Below, piece by piece: positions 17,953-26,084 of a stretch of 57,342 bases of DNA. Origin of the DNA: an uncultured Clostridia bacterium (GTDB lineage: Bacteria; Bacillota; Clostridia; Oscillospirales; Ruminococcaceae); NCBI GenBank assembly GCA_947627205.1, contig CANQVE010000011.1:1-57342 (forward strand). Reading direction: 5' to 3'. The number at the start of each line of letters is the position of its first letter. Position 1 is the first letter of the stretch. The translations under genes were made by a program, and so were the position numbers. A model generated the notes under the pieces. That model was not told the origin of the DNA. It saw only the letters and a list, made by a program, of their open reading frames with translations, and did not search any database.

Positions 17953-18789
17953 GTGTTTGAAACGGCTTTTACATTTAAAAATGATTATGACATTTCAGAT
18001 CTTCTTGAAATAGTAAAAATACTCCGAAGCGAAAACGGCTGTCCGTGGGATAAAGTTCAGACACACGAAAGTATCCGTTCGGATCTTATAGAAGAAACAT
18101 ACGAGGTCTGCGAGGGGATAGACAAAGACAGCCCCGAAATGCTCCGAGAGGAGCTGGGAGATCTTCTGCTTCAGATAGTTTTTCATACGCAGATAGAACG
18201 TGAAAAAGGAAATTTCGTATTCAGCGATGTTTGCGATGATATCTGCAAGAAACTTATTGAGCGTCACCCCCATGTTTTCGGAAGTGTAAAGGTCGAAAAC
18301 GAAGATGAAGTTCTGAAAAATTGGGACGCGATAAAGAAGAAATCCAAAAAACAGGAGAATTATTCGGATACGCTCGAAAGTATACCGAAGACATTCCCCG
18401 CTTTGATAAGAGGCGACAAGATCTGCAGGAGGGCATCAAGAGCGGGCATTTGCGAAAAAGACGCAGTAAGCGCTCTGAAAAATCTTGCGGACGAGATAAA
18501 TTCTCTTGCCGACAGCATTGAAAACAGCACGAACGCAGACTGTGCAGACAATACACAGCTTTATCAGGAAAAGATGGGCGAGATATTGCTGAGGACGTGC
18601 GAAGCGGACAGGCTGTTAAAAGTTGACAGCGAGAAAGCCCTTACTTATGCGTCTCAAAGGTTTACGAAATCGTTCAAAGCGGCAGAAGAACAAATTTCCG
18701 CGGGCGGAAGAAAGCTCGATGAGCTTTCTGAAGAAGAACTCGGCGGGATACAAAAAAGGATCTTTAGCGGAGAGACCGCTATTAGATAG
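17953..18789 (+). CDS. mazG: nucleoside triphosphate pyrophosphohydrolase MazG
   Basis: 278-aa all-alpha NTP pyrophosphatase removing non-canonical or excess NTPs. The first MazG domain is intact: ENGCPWDKVQTHESIRSDL, then EETYEVCEGI and EELGDLLLQIVFH, giving the metal-binding EExxE...ExxD set. The second copy is degenerate: EKMGEILLRTCEADRLLKVD replaces the usual EEIGDLL motif and follows an insertion (about 182-200). No N-terminal methylase-like domain is present, unlike Bacillus YabN. The start is GTG 17953 with a poor ribosome site and a very short leader. Confidence 0.9.
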   Translation: MFETAFTFKNDYDISDLLEIVKILRSENGCPWDKVQTHESIRSDLIEETYEVCEGIDKDSPEMLREELGDLLLQIVFHTQIEREKGNFVFSDVCDDICKKLIERHPHVFGSVKVENEDEVLKNWDAIKKKSKKQENYSDTLESIPKTFPALIRGDKICRRASRAGICEKDAVSALKNLADEINSLADSIENSTNADCADNTQLYQEKMGEILLRTCEADRLLKVDSEKALTYASQRFTKSFKAAEEQISAGGRKLDELSEEELGGIQKRIFSGETAIR

Positions 18790-18810
18790 AATTATTTGGA
18801 GGTTATACAC

Positions 18811-19116
18811 ATGACAAAAGCAGAATTAGTTACGGAAGTAGCAGCAAAAGCAGGTCTTACAAAGAAAGACACTGAAAAGGCAGTTGCTGCGGTTATCGAG
18901 ACTGTTACTGAGACTCTCGCTAAGGGCGAGTCCATTCAGCTCGTTGGCTTCGGAACATTTGAGGTTCGTGAGCGCGCTGCGAGAACAGGCATTAATCCTC
19001 GTACAAAGGAAAAGATCTCTATTCCCGCTACTAAGGTTCCCGCTTTCAAGGCAGGCCGTGCTCTCAAGGACGCTGTAAGCGTTCCCGTTCAGACCAAGAA
19101 GAAAAAGAAAAAATAA
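18811..19116 (+). CDS. hup: HU family DNA-binding protein
   Basis: 101-aa nucleoid-associated protein that bends DNA as a dimer. [19 protein letters not shown] forms the first helices, and [20 protein letters not shown] is the HU beta-arm signature. The C-terminus ends in a KKKKKKK tail slightly longer than usual. ATG 18811 follows a strong TTGGAGGT. It sits between mazG and rqcP, in the place where Bacillus has no hup gene (though hup is near mazG in many Clostridia), and is followed by its own terminator. Confidence 0.95.
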   Translation: MTKAELVTEVAAKAGLTKKDTEKAVAAVIETVTETLAKGESIQLVGFGTFEVRERAARTGINPRTKEKISIPATKVPAFKAGRALKDAVSVPVQTKKKKKK

Positions 19117-19131
19117 TTTTCAGGCTTAGTC

Positions 19132-19165
19132 AAAAAAGCGGCGGGTATTCCCTGCCGCTTTTTAA
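19132..19165 (+). terminator. terminator after HU gene
   Basis: AAAAAGCGGCGGG and CCCTGCCGCTTTTT form a 13-bp stem with one bulge and a TATT loop, followed by TTTTTAATA. It separates hup from rqcP. Confidence 0.75.
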
Positions 19166-19186
19166 TATAATCAAAAGGAAACAAAA

Positions 19187-19423
19187 ATGAGATTAGATAA
19201 ATTTTTAAAGGTGTCGAGGCTTATAAAGCGCCGTACTACGGCAAACGAAGCCTGCGATGCGGAAAAAGTGCTTGTAAACGGGAAAGTTGCGAGGGCATCT
19301 TATGAAGTAAAGATCGCCGATATAATTGAAATAAACATCGGAAAACCGCTTAAAGTCCGCGTTGCGGACATAAAGGAATTTACAAAGAAAGACGAAGCGG
19401 CAGCGATGTACGAAGTGATTTAG
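19187..19423 (+). CDS. rqcP: S4-domain ribosome quality control protein RqcP (YabO)
   Basis: 78-aa RNA-binding protein made almost entirely of one S4 domain: MRLDKFLKVSRLIKRRT, then ACDAEKVLVNGKVARASYEV, then GDI-like IADIIEI. The family (Hsp15-like YabO) binds the obstructed 50S subunit with RqcH and supports C-terminal alanine tailing. Size and position before yabP match the Bacillus gene exactly. AAAAGGAAAC precedes the ATG. A degenerate heptamer array begins right at its stop codon. Confidence 0.9.
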   Translation: MRLDKFLKVSRLIKRRTTANEACDAEKVLVNGKVARASYEVKIADIIEINIGKPLKVRVADIKEFTKKDEAAAMYEVI

Positions 19424-19444
19424 AAGTAAGAGGTTAGAGGTAAG
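19424..19444 (+). repeat. heptanucleotide repeat array (CTTACCT family)
   Basis: Three consecutive 7-mers AAGTAAG AGGTTAG AGGTAAG, the complement strand of the CTTACCT family found elsewhere in the window. It starts directly after the rqcP stop codon and closely matches the array after tRNA-Arg at 39809. Confidence 0.75.
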
Positions 19445-19494
19445 AATTTTGCGAACTGCAAAAAACGTTTCAGCATGATAACAATCTAAAAATA

Positions 19495-19556
19495 TCCGCC
19501 GAAAGGCGGATACATTGTACTGTACACTGTACACTGTCAACTGTATACTGTCCGCC
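19495..19556 (+). repeat. GNRA hairpin plus heptanucleotide array (ACTGTAC family)
   Basis: TCCGCC-GAAA-GGCGGA (19495-19510) is a 6-bp hairpin with a GAAA tetraloop. Then come five 7-mers ACTGTAC ACTGTAC ACTGTCA ACTGTAT ACTGTCC at 19519-19553, and TCCGCC again at 19551-19556. The array is thus bracketed by the same hexamer. Confidence 0.75.
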
Positions 19557-19602
19557 TTACAATGAGAAATAACCTCTCCCCAAAATAAAGTTCCGGTCAT
19601 CA

Positions 19603-19631
19603 GAATAATCCTCCCCCCTGCCGAATACAAA
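19603..19631 (+). promoter_or_regulatory. candidate sigma-E promoter for yabPQ
   Basis: GAATAAT (19603-19609), 14 bp, AATACAAA (19624-19631) resembles the sigma-E pattern. yabP-yabQ is sigma-E dependent in Bacillus. The leader to the ATG at 19655 would be only about 15 nt. Confidence 0.4.
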
Positions 19632-19654
19632 TTGTATCAGCGGGGGTGAATTAT

Positions 19655-19912
19655 ATGCAGGAAAAGCACAATGTCATAATGGAAAACCGAAGCTCGCTGA
19701 AAATTTCGGGAGTGAACGATATTGACAAATTCAGCGATACGACGATAGTTTTATCAACGGTCATGGGAGAGCTTGTCATTAAAGGAGAAGATCTTCACGT
19801 CACGACGCTTGAAGCGCAGACGGGCGATTTTCTGATGACAGGGACGATAAACAGCATGAGCTACAGCAAAAACAGCGTTATGGACGGACCGTTCAAAAAA
19901 ATCTTCAGATAA
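19655..19912 (+). CDS. yabP: sporulation protein YabP
   Basis: 85-aa YabP/YqfC-family protein. Conserved motifs are ENRSSLKISGVNDIDKFSD and IVLSTVMGELVIKGEDLHV, followed by GDFLMTGTINSMSY. In Bacillus YabP is made in the mother cell and is needed with YabQ for cortex formation. ATG 19655 is preferred over the GTG at 19646 because GGGGGTGA lies 5 nt upstream of it. It precedes yabQ by 13 nt. Confidence 0.9.
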   Translation: MQEKHNVIMENRSSLKISGVNDIDKFSDTTIVLSTVMGELVIKGEDLHVTTLEAQTGDFLMTGTINSMSYSKNSVMDGPFKKIFR

Positions 19913-19925
19913 AAAAGGTGAGAAT

Positions 19926-20468
19926 ATGAATGTAAGTATAGCCGACTGCTTTGCAATTTCTTTTATAGCGGGGTTTATATTCGGAATTGTTTATGAAGTC
20001 TTGAGAATTATAAGGCTTATTTTGCAGTTTAAGCCCGCAGTTTTTATATGCGATATCTTGTTTTTTATCGCTTCGGCATTTGCGGTCATTGCAATATCGG
20101 AAAATCTCGGGAATTATGTCAGGATATATACCGTCTTAGGCTTTGGAGCGGGAGTTTTTGCATATATAGCTACTGTCGGCAGAATACTTAATATCATAGA
20201 AAACGCTATGGCAGAGGTATGGAGAAGAACGCTCGGACGCTTATTCAATAAAACGCGCTCTGTACTTACAAATTTCATTAGGAAAATTGCACACAAAGCA
20301 AAAGCGCAATTTGTTAAAATCTCTGAAAATGCGCGCAATAATGGGAAAAAATTGTTTAACGGCTTGAATTTAAGGCGAAACATAGTGTATAATAATAAAG
20401 GGACGGAAAATATTGGGGAAGGTGGAAAGAATAATGTCATTAAGGCTGTCGTCAAAAGAAGCCCGTAA
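19926..20468 (+). CDS. yabQ: spore cortex biosynthesis protein YabQ
   Basis: 180-aa membrane protein. Three to four hydrophobic helices lie in the first ~100 residues (around 8-30, 38-60, 70-88), followed by a basic, helix-rich cytoplasmic tail. GFIFGIVYEVLRIIR at 16-30 is typical of YabQ. Bacillus YabQ localises to the forespore outer membrane and is needed for cortex synthesis. AAAAGGTGAG precedes ATG 19926. Its end overlaps the divIC start by 35 nt. Confidence 0.87.
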   Translation: MNVSIADCFAISFIAGFIFGIVYEVLRIIRLILQFKPAVFICDILFFIASAFAVIAISENLGNYVRIYTVLGFGAGVFAYIATVGRILNIIENAMAEVWRRTLGRLFNKTRSVLTNFIRKIAHKAKAQFVKISENARNNGKKLFNGLNLRRNIVYNNKGTENIGEGGKNNVIKAVVKRSP

Positions 20469-20754
20469 AAATGAAAAGCATTTCAGCTTTGTAAAGATAA
20501 TTGCGGGTGCGGCGGTTTTAATTGCTTTGGTCTTCGTTGTTTATACCGTTGTTAAAAACGGTATAACTATAAGAGAGAAAACAAAACAGTATGAAGATCT
20601 TGCAGCTCAAACCAACGAAATAAATCAGAAAAACGCGCAGATAAACGGATATCTGAACGGCGAAAATCTCGATGAATACATTGAGAATATCGCGCGCGAC
20701 AAGTTTGATTATGCAAATCCGGACGAACGAATTTATTATGTCGTTCCGGGCTGA
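20434..20754 (+). CDS. divIC: septum formation protein DivIC (FtsB-like)
   Basis: 106-aa single-pass division protein: a short basic cytoplasmic N-terminus, one membrane helix at about 20-40 (IIAGAAVLIALVFVVYTVV), then a coiled coil (about 45-75) and a short beta-rich end with ARDKFDYANPDERIYYVV, the FtsB/DivIC signature. It works with FtsL and DivIB/FtsQ in the divisome. ATG 20434 has GGAAGGTGG upstream and lies within the end of yabQ. The gene is followed by a terminator. Confidence 0.9.
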   Translation: MSLRLSSKEARKNEKHFSFVKIIAGAAVLIALVFVVYTVVKNGITIREKTKQYEDLAAQTNEINQKNAQINGYLNGENLDEYIENIARDKFDYANPDERIYYVVPG

Positions 20755-20774
20755 TAGGTAAACGTAAAACAACG

Positions 20775-20800
20775 ACAGCCTCCAAAGGCTGTTTTTGTTT
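20775..20800 (+). terminator. terminator after divIC
   Basis: ACAGCCT-CCAA-AGGCTGT (20775-20792) followed by TTTTGTTTT. Confidence 0.85.
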
Positions 20801-20814
20801 TGAAAGAGGTTTTT

Positions 20815-22350
20815 ATGAATTTTATCAAGAAACTTCTGAAGAAGATATTTACAAGGGCATTTGTCTTTATTGTAGGTATTCTGCTTCAGATAATATATCT
20901 GATGTCCTTGTTCTGGGAGCTCGGAACGCTTTATAACTACTCTTTCCTTGTATTTCAGGGGATAGGTGTAGTTATCTCGTTTTTTATTGTAAACTCCGAC
21001 ATAAATCCGAGCTATAAGATCGCATGGATATTGACAATTCTGACGTTCCCTATTTTCGGCGTTATGTTCTATATCTTTTTCGGGTACAGCCGTTCGGGCG
21101 AAAGACTGAGAAAGAAAATGAACTTCTATCAGAAAGAAGAACGCAAGATATTAAAGCAAAACAAGGATACAGCAGACAGCCTTTTGGGAATAAACGAGCC
21201 CGCGAGAAAACAAGCCGACTATCTTTATAAATTCGGCGGATATCCCGTTTATGAAAATTCTGACGCTGAATATTTTCCCACGGGCGAAGATAAATTCAAA
21301 GCAATGACAAAAGAACTCGAAAAAGCCGAGAAATTTATTTTCCTTGAATATTTCATCATAAGCGAGGGTGAAATGTGGAATACGATACTTGATATTCTAG
21401 TGAGGAAAGCAGAAAAAGGCGTTGATGTAAGGCTTATATACGACGACATAGGGTGTCTTTTAACGCTCCCGTATAAGTATGACCAGGAGCTTGAAAAGAA
21501 AGGCATTAAATGCAGGGTGTTCAACAAATTCAGACCTATCTTATCCACAAAGATGAACAACCGCGACCACAGAAAAATACTGATAATAGACGGAAATACT
21601 GCCTTTACGGGCGGTGTAAATCTTGCGGACGAATATATAAACCGCTATGAAAAACACGGTCACTGGAAAGATTCGGCTGTTATGATAAAGGGACAAGCTG
21701 TCTGGAGCTTTACGCTGATGTTTCTTACAATGTGGAACTTTCTCACAAACACCGAAGAAGATCCCGCAAAATATAAACCGAAATGTCCGTATGAAAATGA
21801 AAACGGTTTTATTGTTCCGTTTACTGACAGCCCTCTTGACAACGAGCCTGTCGGCGAGAATGTCTATATGAACATTGTAAACTCCGCGAAAAGGTATGTT
21901 TATATAACTACTCCCTATCTCATCATAGACAACGAAATGCAGAGCGCTTTAATACTCGCGGCAAAGAGCGGAATAGACGTAAGGATAATAACACCGCATA
22001 TCCCCGACAAATGGTATGTGCACTGCGTAACGAAAGCGTACTACAGGATACTCACAAAATACGGAGTGAGGATATACGAGTATACTCCGGGTTTTATCCA
22101 TGCGAAAAACTTTGTTTGTGATGATAAATTCGGCGTTGTCGGCACGATAAATCTTGATTTCAGAAGTCTTTACCTGCACTTTGAGTGTGCGGCGTGGATG
22201 TACAAAACCTCGTGTATATCCGATATTAAAGCCGACTTTTTAAAAACGCTCGAAGAATGTGAAGAGATAACGTATGAACAATGTCTGAAAGAAAACTTTT
22301 TTGTCCGTATAGGCAGAATGTTTTTGAGGCTTTTAGCACCGCTTATGTAA
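20815..22350 (+). CDS. cls: cardiolipin synthase (phospholipase D family)
   Basis: 511-aa membrane enzyme condensing two phosphatidylglycerols to cardiolipin. Two membrane helices lie near 14-36 and 42-90. The two PLD catalytic motifs are HRKILIID followed by TAFTGGVNLADEY (around residue 246) and HAKNFVCDD followed by GTINLDFRSL (around 430). Length matches family members of ~480-515 aa. ATG 20815 follows GAGGT; an upstream TTG is less likely. It lies between divIC and the S1 gene, an insertion compared with Bacillus. Confidence 0.92.
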   Translation: MNFIKKLLKKIFTRAFVFIVGILLQIIYLMSLFWELGTLYNYSFLVFQGIGVVISFFIVNSDINPSYKIAWILTILTFPIFGVMFYIFFGYSRSGERLRKKMNFYQKEERKILKQNKDTADSLLGINEPARKQADYLYKFGGYPVYENSDAEYFPTGEDKFKAMTKELEKAEKFIFLEYFIISEGEMWNTILDILVRKAEKGVDVRLIYDDIGCLLTLPYKYDQELEKKGIKCRVFNKFRPILSTKMNNRDHRKILIIDGNTAFTGGVNLADEYINRYEKHGHWKDSAVMIKGQAVWSFTLMFLTMWNFLTNTEEDPAKYKPKCPYENENGFIVPFTDSPLDNEPVGENVYMNIVNSAKRYVYITTPYLIIDNEMQSALILAAKSGIDVRIITPHIPDKWYVHCVTKAYYRILTKYGVRIYEYTPGFIHAKNFVCDDKFGVVGTINLDFRSLYLHFECAAWMYKTSCISDIKADFLKTLEECEEITYEQCLKENFFVRIGRMFLRLLAPLM

Positions 22351-22452
22351 AAAAACGTTGTTTGTTACGTTATGACAAACGGCGTATTTGCGGTACTTTT
22401 CAAACGCTATTTCTCTAAATAACGTTTATTAGCCCTGCACCCGCACTTTTTA

Positions 22453-22484
22453 GGGGTAAGAGCTTAACCCCTTACCTCTTTTTT
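22453..22484 (+). terminator. probable terminator after cls
   Basis: GGGGTAAG and CTTAACCCC pair with one bulge around an AG loop, followed by TTACCTCTTTTTT. The T-run is 7 nt from the stem, so efficiency is uncertain. Confidence 0.45.
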
Positions 22485-22514
22485 GTACGTTAAATTCATC
22501 GGTTTCGGTTTAAG

Positions 22515-22602
22515 CTCTAGCCTCTTTCTCTGAACATCAATAAACGCTGTTTTCCAAAAGTTCCCCGAAATTCTTACCTCTTACCTCTAATCTCTTACCT
22601 CT
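22515..22602 (+). repeat. composite heptamer repeat element, copy A
   Basis: Begins CTCTAGC CTCTTTC TCTGAAC, has a 35-nt less conserved middle, and ends with CTTACCT CTTACCT CTAATCT CTTACCT (22573-22600). The arrangement and length match copy B at 52648-52735. Confidence 0.7.
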
Positions 22603-22606
22603 ATTT

Positions 22607-22636
22607 GTAATAAATCCCCTGTCAAATTCATACAAA
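22607..22636 (+). promoter_or_regulatory. candidate sigma-E-like promoter for the S1-domain gene
   Basis: GTAATAAA (22607-22614), 14 bp, CATACAAA (22629-22636). The match to sigma-E is reasonable but the gene is not a known sporulation gene, so this is tentative. Confidence 0.33.
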
Positions 22637-22669
22637 TAAATATCTGAATTTATTTGACGGAGGTAAAAA

Positions 22670-23602
22670 ATGACCGAGTATATGCCCGAGGGCTTTCTTT
22701 TAAACACACCCGAAAATATTGCGAAGATCACATCAAAGGACGCAATATATAACTGCATAAAGACAGGAGAAATTCTCGAAGCGCCGTGTATAGTGTGTGA
22801 CAGCAGGCACAATCTGATAGTTGATCTTGGGAGCATTCGCGGTATAATTCCCCGCGAAGAGGGCGCCGTCGGGATCTCAGACGGTTCGACAAAAGATATT
22901 GCTCTTATTTCGAGAGTAAACAAGCCCGTATGTTTTACAGTGAAAGGAGTGACAAAGGACGAGTTCGGAAACGAATGTGCGATACTGTCAAGAAAAGAAG
23001 CCCAGGAGCGCTGTCTTTCAGAATATATCAGAAATCTTTCTCCCGGAGACGTTATAAACGCAAGAGTTACTCATCTCGAACAATTCGGGTGTTTTGTTGA
23101 CGTGGGCTGCGGTATACCGTCGCTCATTCCGATAGACCTTATATCGGTTTCAAGGATATCTCACCCGTCCGACAGGTTCTCTGTCGGAATGGACATAAAG
23201 GCAGTTGTAAAAGCGCTCGACGACAACAGGATATTCCTTTCTCACAAGGAACTTTTAGGAACATGGAAACAGAACGCCGCGCTTTTTGAAAACGGCGAAA
23301 CCGTTACGGGCATAGCTCGCTCTATTGAGGAATACGGCGTTTTTGTCGAGCTTGCTCCAAATCTTGCGGGACTAGCCGAACCGCACGCAAATATAAGCGT
23401 AAATCAGCACATCAGCGTTTACATAAAAGCGATCATCCCCGAAAAGATGAAAATAAAGCTGATAATAGTAAACACCGCTGATACAAATATTGCTCATGAA
23501 AGCAAGCTGAACTATTTCATAAGTTCGGGGCATATCGACAAGTGGGTGTATTCGACGGAGAATTGTCCGAAAGTAATTGAAACCGATTTCACGCTTACAT
23601 AA
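22670..23602 (+). CDS. S1 RNA-binding domain protein
   Basis: 310-aa protein with three S1/OB-fold domains at about 35-105, 122-195 and 205-270. The best is the second: GDVINARVTHLEQFGCFVDV, followed by GIPSLIPIDLIS; the third has GIARSIEEYGVFVELAP. It likely binds single-stranded RNA or the ribosome. Clostridia encode such proteins as short S1-like (YpfD) relatives; it also occupies the position of Bacillus yabR, which has one S1 domain. ACGGAGGT precedes ATG 22670. Exact role unknown. Confidence 0.8.
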   Translation: MTEYMPEGFLLNTPENIAKITSKDAIYNCIKTGEILEAPCIVCDSRHNLIVDLGSIRGIIPREEGAVGISDGSTKDIALISRVNKPVCFTVKGVTKDEFGNECAILSRKEAQERCLSEYIRNLSPGDVINARVTHLEQFGCFVDVGCGIPSLIPIDLISVSRISHPSDRFSVGMDIKAVVKALDDNRIFLSHKELLGTWKQNAALFENGETVTGIARSIEEYGVFVELAPNLAGLAEPHANISVNQHISVYIKAIIPEKMKIKLIIVNTADTNIAHESKLNYFISSGHIDKWVYSTENCPKVIETDFTLT

Positions 23603-23606
23603 AAAA

Positions 23607-23650
23607 TCAGGGGCTTTAAGTTTTTCTTAAAGCCCTGAACTTTTTTTATT
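23607..23650. terminator. bidirectional terminator between S1 gene and rarA
   Basis: TCAGGGGCTTTAAG and CTTAAAGCCCTGA form a 13-bp stem with a single bulged G, then ACTTTTTTTATTTT. The other strand also has a T-run after the stem (GATTTTTT). Confidence 0.85.
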
Positions 23651-24887
23651 TTATTTTCTTCCAATATTCCTCTGCGGCTTTTTCGAGTTTGTTATCGCCG
23701 AAATGGTAATATACTCTGTCCTTTAAATTATCGGGCAGATATTGCTGTTTAACGTAATGGTTCGGAAAATCATGAGGATAAAGATAATTCTGACCGCGCA
23801 CCTCTGCATCCTCCCCGTCGCAATGCTTGTTCTGCAAATGGCGCGGAAAATCTCCCACAGCACCGTTCTTAACGTCAGCGAGCGCCTCGTTTATAGCGTT
23901 ATATCCGCTGTTCGATTTAGGCGAGGTCGCAAGAAGTATGACCGCGTCTCCGAGCGGTATGCGAGCTTCGGGAAGTCCTAATTGCATAGCGCTGTCAACA
24001 CAGGCTTTTACTATCGGGATAGCCTGCGGATAAGCAAGCCCTATATCCTCTGCGGCTATAACAAGAAGCCGTCTTGAAAGCGATATGATGTCTCCCGCAT
24101 CTATAAGCCTTGCGGCATAATGGAGCGCGGCGTTTTCGTCAGAACCTCTTATTGATTTCTGCAATGCCGACAAGAGGTCATAGTGCTGGTCTCCGTCGCG
24201 GTCATAGCGCATATTGCTTCGCTGGGTAAGCTCTTTCGCTAGCTCAAGGTCTACCCTGCCGTCTACTGCCGAAATTGCGCAAAGCTCAACGGTATTAAGG
24301 CATTTTCTCACATCACCGCCGACGCCGTGACAGATGTAATTTACGGCTTCATCTGAAACCTCGTAATTAACGCCGTTTTCTTTCGTCATCTCCGCAAATC
24401 CGCGCCTTACCGCTTTTTCAAGCTCCGCGGGCTCTACGGGTTTGAACTCGAACACGGTACAGCGCGACAATATAGCGTTATAGATATAAAAATACGGGTT
24501 TTCCGTTGTTGAGGCTATAAGCGTTATTGAGCCGTCCTCGATATATTCAAGAAGACTTTGCTGTTGTTTTTTATTGAGATACTGTATCTCGTCAAGATAA
24601 AGCAATATCCCGTTGCTTCCGAGAAATGTGTTTATCTCGCCGACTATTTCTTTTATATCCGAGGTCGAAGCGGATGTTCCGTTCAGCTTATGGAGCCTCA
24701 TATTCGCGGAATTTGCGATTATGCGTGCGATAGTTGTCTTTCCTACGCCCGACGGGCCGTAGAATATCATATTCGGAATTTTTCCCGAATTGATTATTTT
24801 CAGAAGCGGTTTATTTTCACCGATGAGGTGAGGCTGTCCGACAACGTCATCCAGCGTTTCGGGACGTATTTTATCAGCAAGCGGCAT
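23646..24887 (-). CDS. rarA: replication-associated recombination protein RarA (MgsA)
   Basis: 413-aa AAA+ ATPase acting at stalled replication forks. N-terminal PLADKIRPETLDDVVGQ is the family opener. Walker A is GPSGVGKTT near 44-52 and Walker B is LLYLDEIQYLNKKQQ; the sensor is TTENPYF. The C-terminal domain with RIPLGDAVILLATSPKSN and YPHDFPNHYVKQQYLP is the MgsA tetramerisation domain. ATG 24887 begins 1 nt after the prs stop, so translation is coupled. Last gene of glyA-NADAR-prs-rarA. Confidence 0.94.
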   Translation of the reverse strand: MPLADKIRPETLDDVVGQPHLIGENKPLLKIINSGKIPNMIFYGPSGVGKTTIARIIANSANMRLHKLNGTSASTSDIKEIVGEINTFLGSNGILLYLDEIQYLNKKQQQSLLEYIEDGSITLIASTTENPYFYIYNAILSRCTVFEFKPVEPAELEKAVRRGFAEMTKENGVNYEVSDEAVNYICHGVGGDVRKCLNTVELCAISAVDGRVDLELAKELTQRSNMRYDRDGDQHYDLLSALQKSIRGSDENAALHYAARLIDAGDIISLSRRLLVIAAEDIGLAYPQAIPIVKACVDSAMQLGLPEARIPLGDAVILLATSPKSNSGYNAINEALADVKNGAVGDFPRHLQNKHCDGEDAEVRGQNYLYPHDFPNHYVKQQYLPDNLKDRVYYHFGDNKLEKAAEEYWKKIK

Positions 24888-24888
24888 T

Positions 24889-26040
24889 TTATTTCTTTCT
24901 GTGCTCTGCAAGAAGCGCGTCTATTTTTGCATGGGGATCGATAAGACTGCTGACGGAGATGTCATGATTTAACGAAGCGATAAAGTACGCCATGTACTTT
25001 GACACGTCAACTTCTTTGAACCACTCGCGCTTTTTAAGCTCGGGGGAACGGTATGTAAGGTTAGTTCCGAATACGGCGTCGATCAGTCCCTGCTCATAAG
25101 CCTTGTCAAATTCTTCAAGACCGTTTGTAAAAATAGCGTATGTAGCATAAGCAAAGAACTGCTTTGCGTTGCGCTTTTTAAGCTCGCGCGCTACCTCGAG
25201 CATACTCTCTCCGCTCGAAATAATGTCGTCCGCAACAAACACCGTCTTTCCCTCAACGGAAGTTCCGAGGTATTCATGTGCAACTATCGGATTTCTGCCG
25301 TTTACTATCGTAGAATAATCGCGGCGCTTATAGAACATTCCCATTTCTACTCCCAAAACGGAAGCGTAGAACATATTTCTGTTCAAAGCGCCCTCGTCGG
25401 GGCTGATTATCATAAAATTGTCCTTATCTACTATGAGGTCGGGAAAGGCGTTGAACATTGACTTTAATACCTGATATGACGGTATGACATTGTCAAAGCC
25501 CATAAGCGGGATAGCGTTGCATACGCGCGGATCGTGGGCGTCTACAGTGATAAGATTTTCTACGCCCATATCCTGCAATTCCTGGAGCATAAACGCACAG
25601 TCAAGGCTCTCGCGGTATGAGCGTCTGTGCTGTCTTCCGCCGTATAAAAGCGGCATAATAACGTTTATTCTGTGCGGTTTTCCCGAAGCCGCCTGTATTA
25701 TGCGCTTTAAATCGGAATAATGGTCGTCGGGAGACATATAGTTCACGTTGTCGAAATACTTGTACTTTATGCTGTAATTTCCCACGTCAACAAGAATGAA
25801 CAGATCTTTTCCGCGGACGGTGTTTTTGATAAGTCCCTTTGCGTCGCCCGAAGCAAATCTCGGACATTCAGCCTCGATCATATAGTTATAGGACGGCTTT
25901 CCGTTTCGGGTGCTCCATTTGGTAAGATAGCTGTTTATCCTTTGTGCAAGCTCCTCGGTTCCGTTCATCGCGATAAGTCCGAGAGGAGCTACCTCGTTAT
26001 ATTCCTTATAAAGAACCTCAGTGTTTTTTACAGTCGTCAT
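24889..26040 (-). CDS. prs: ribose-phosphate pyrophosphokinase, divergent clostridial type
   Basis: 383 aa, longer than the usual ~315. It should make PRPP from ribose 5-phosphate and ATP for nucleotides, NAD, His and Trp. Recognisable parts are MPLLYGGRQHRRSYRESLDC (about 145-164; the usual MPYFGYARQDR region), VDAHDPRVCNAIP (usual VDLHA-Q) and the PRPP loop VFVADDIISSGESMLE, where the common VDDMIDTGGT is replaced. An additional N-terminal ~50 residues are family specific. ATG 26040 follows AAAGGGAAG. It lies 44 nt after the NADAR gene and abuts rarA. Orthologue class is clear; catalytic parameters are not. Confidence 0.85.
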   Translation of the reverse strand: MTTVKNTEVLYKEYNEVAPLGLIAMNGTEELAQRINSYLTKWSTRNGKPSYNYMIEAECPRFASGDAKGLIKNTVRGKDLFILVDVGNYSIKYKYFDNVNYMSPDDHYSDLKRIIQAASGKPHRINVIMPLLYGGRQHRRSYRESLDCAFMLQELQDMGVENLITVDAHDPRVCNAIPLMGFDNVIPSYQVLKSMFNAFPDLIVDKDNFMIISPDEGALNRNMFYASVLGVEMGMFYKRRDYSTIVNGRNPIVAHEYLGTSVEGKTVFVADDIISSGESMLEVARELKKRNAKQFFAYATYAIFTNGLEEFDKAYEQGLIDAVFGTNLTYRSPELKKREWFKEVDVSKYMAYFIASLNHDISVSSLIDPHAKIDALLAEHRKK

Positions 26041-26084
26041 TTTTGTTCTTCCCTTTCGATCCGTTTTGGCGCTTTGAAGTAACA

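Larger units (their letters stand above)
22351..22669 (+). other. 319-nt intergenic region with repeats
   Basis: No gene seen. In order: a 95-nt stretch without recognised signals, the motif TGCACCCGCAC near 22436 (also present near 52862), a hairpin with T-run at 22453-22484, a heptamer composite element at 22515-22602, a candidate sporulation promoter, and the S1-gene leader. The leader contains an AT-rich hairpin (AAATAAAT-6-ATTTATTT, about 22634-22655). Confidence 0.6.

Noticed and set aside
19424-19556. CRISPR array
   Set aside because: Units are 7 nt with no spacers of uniform length, and no cas genes are present.
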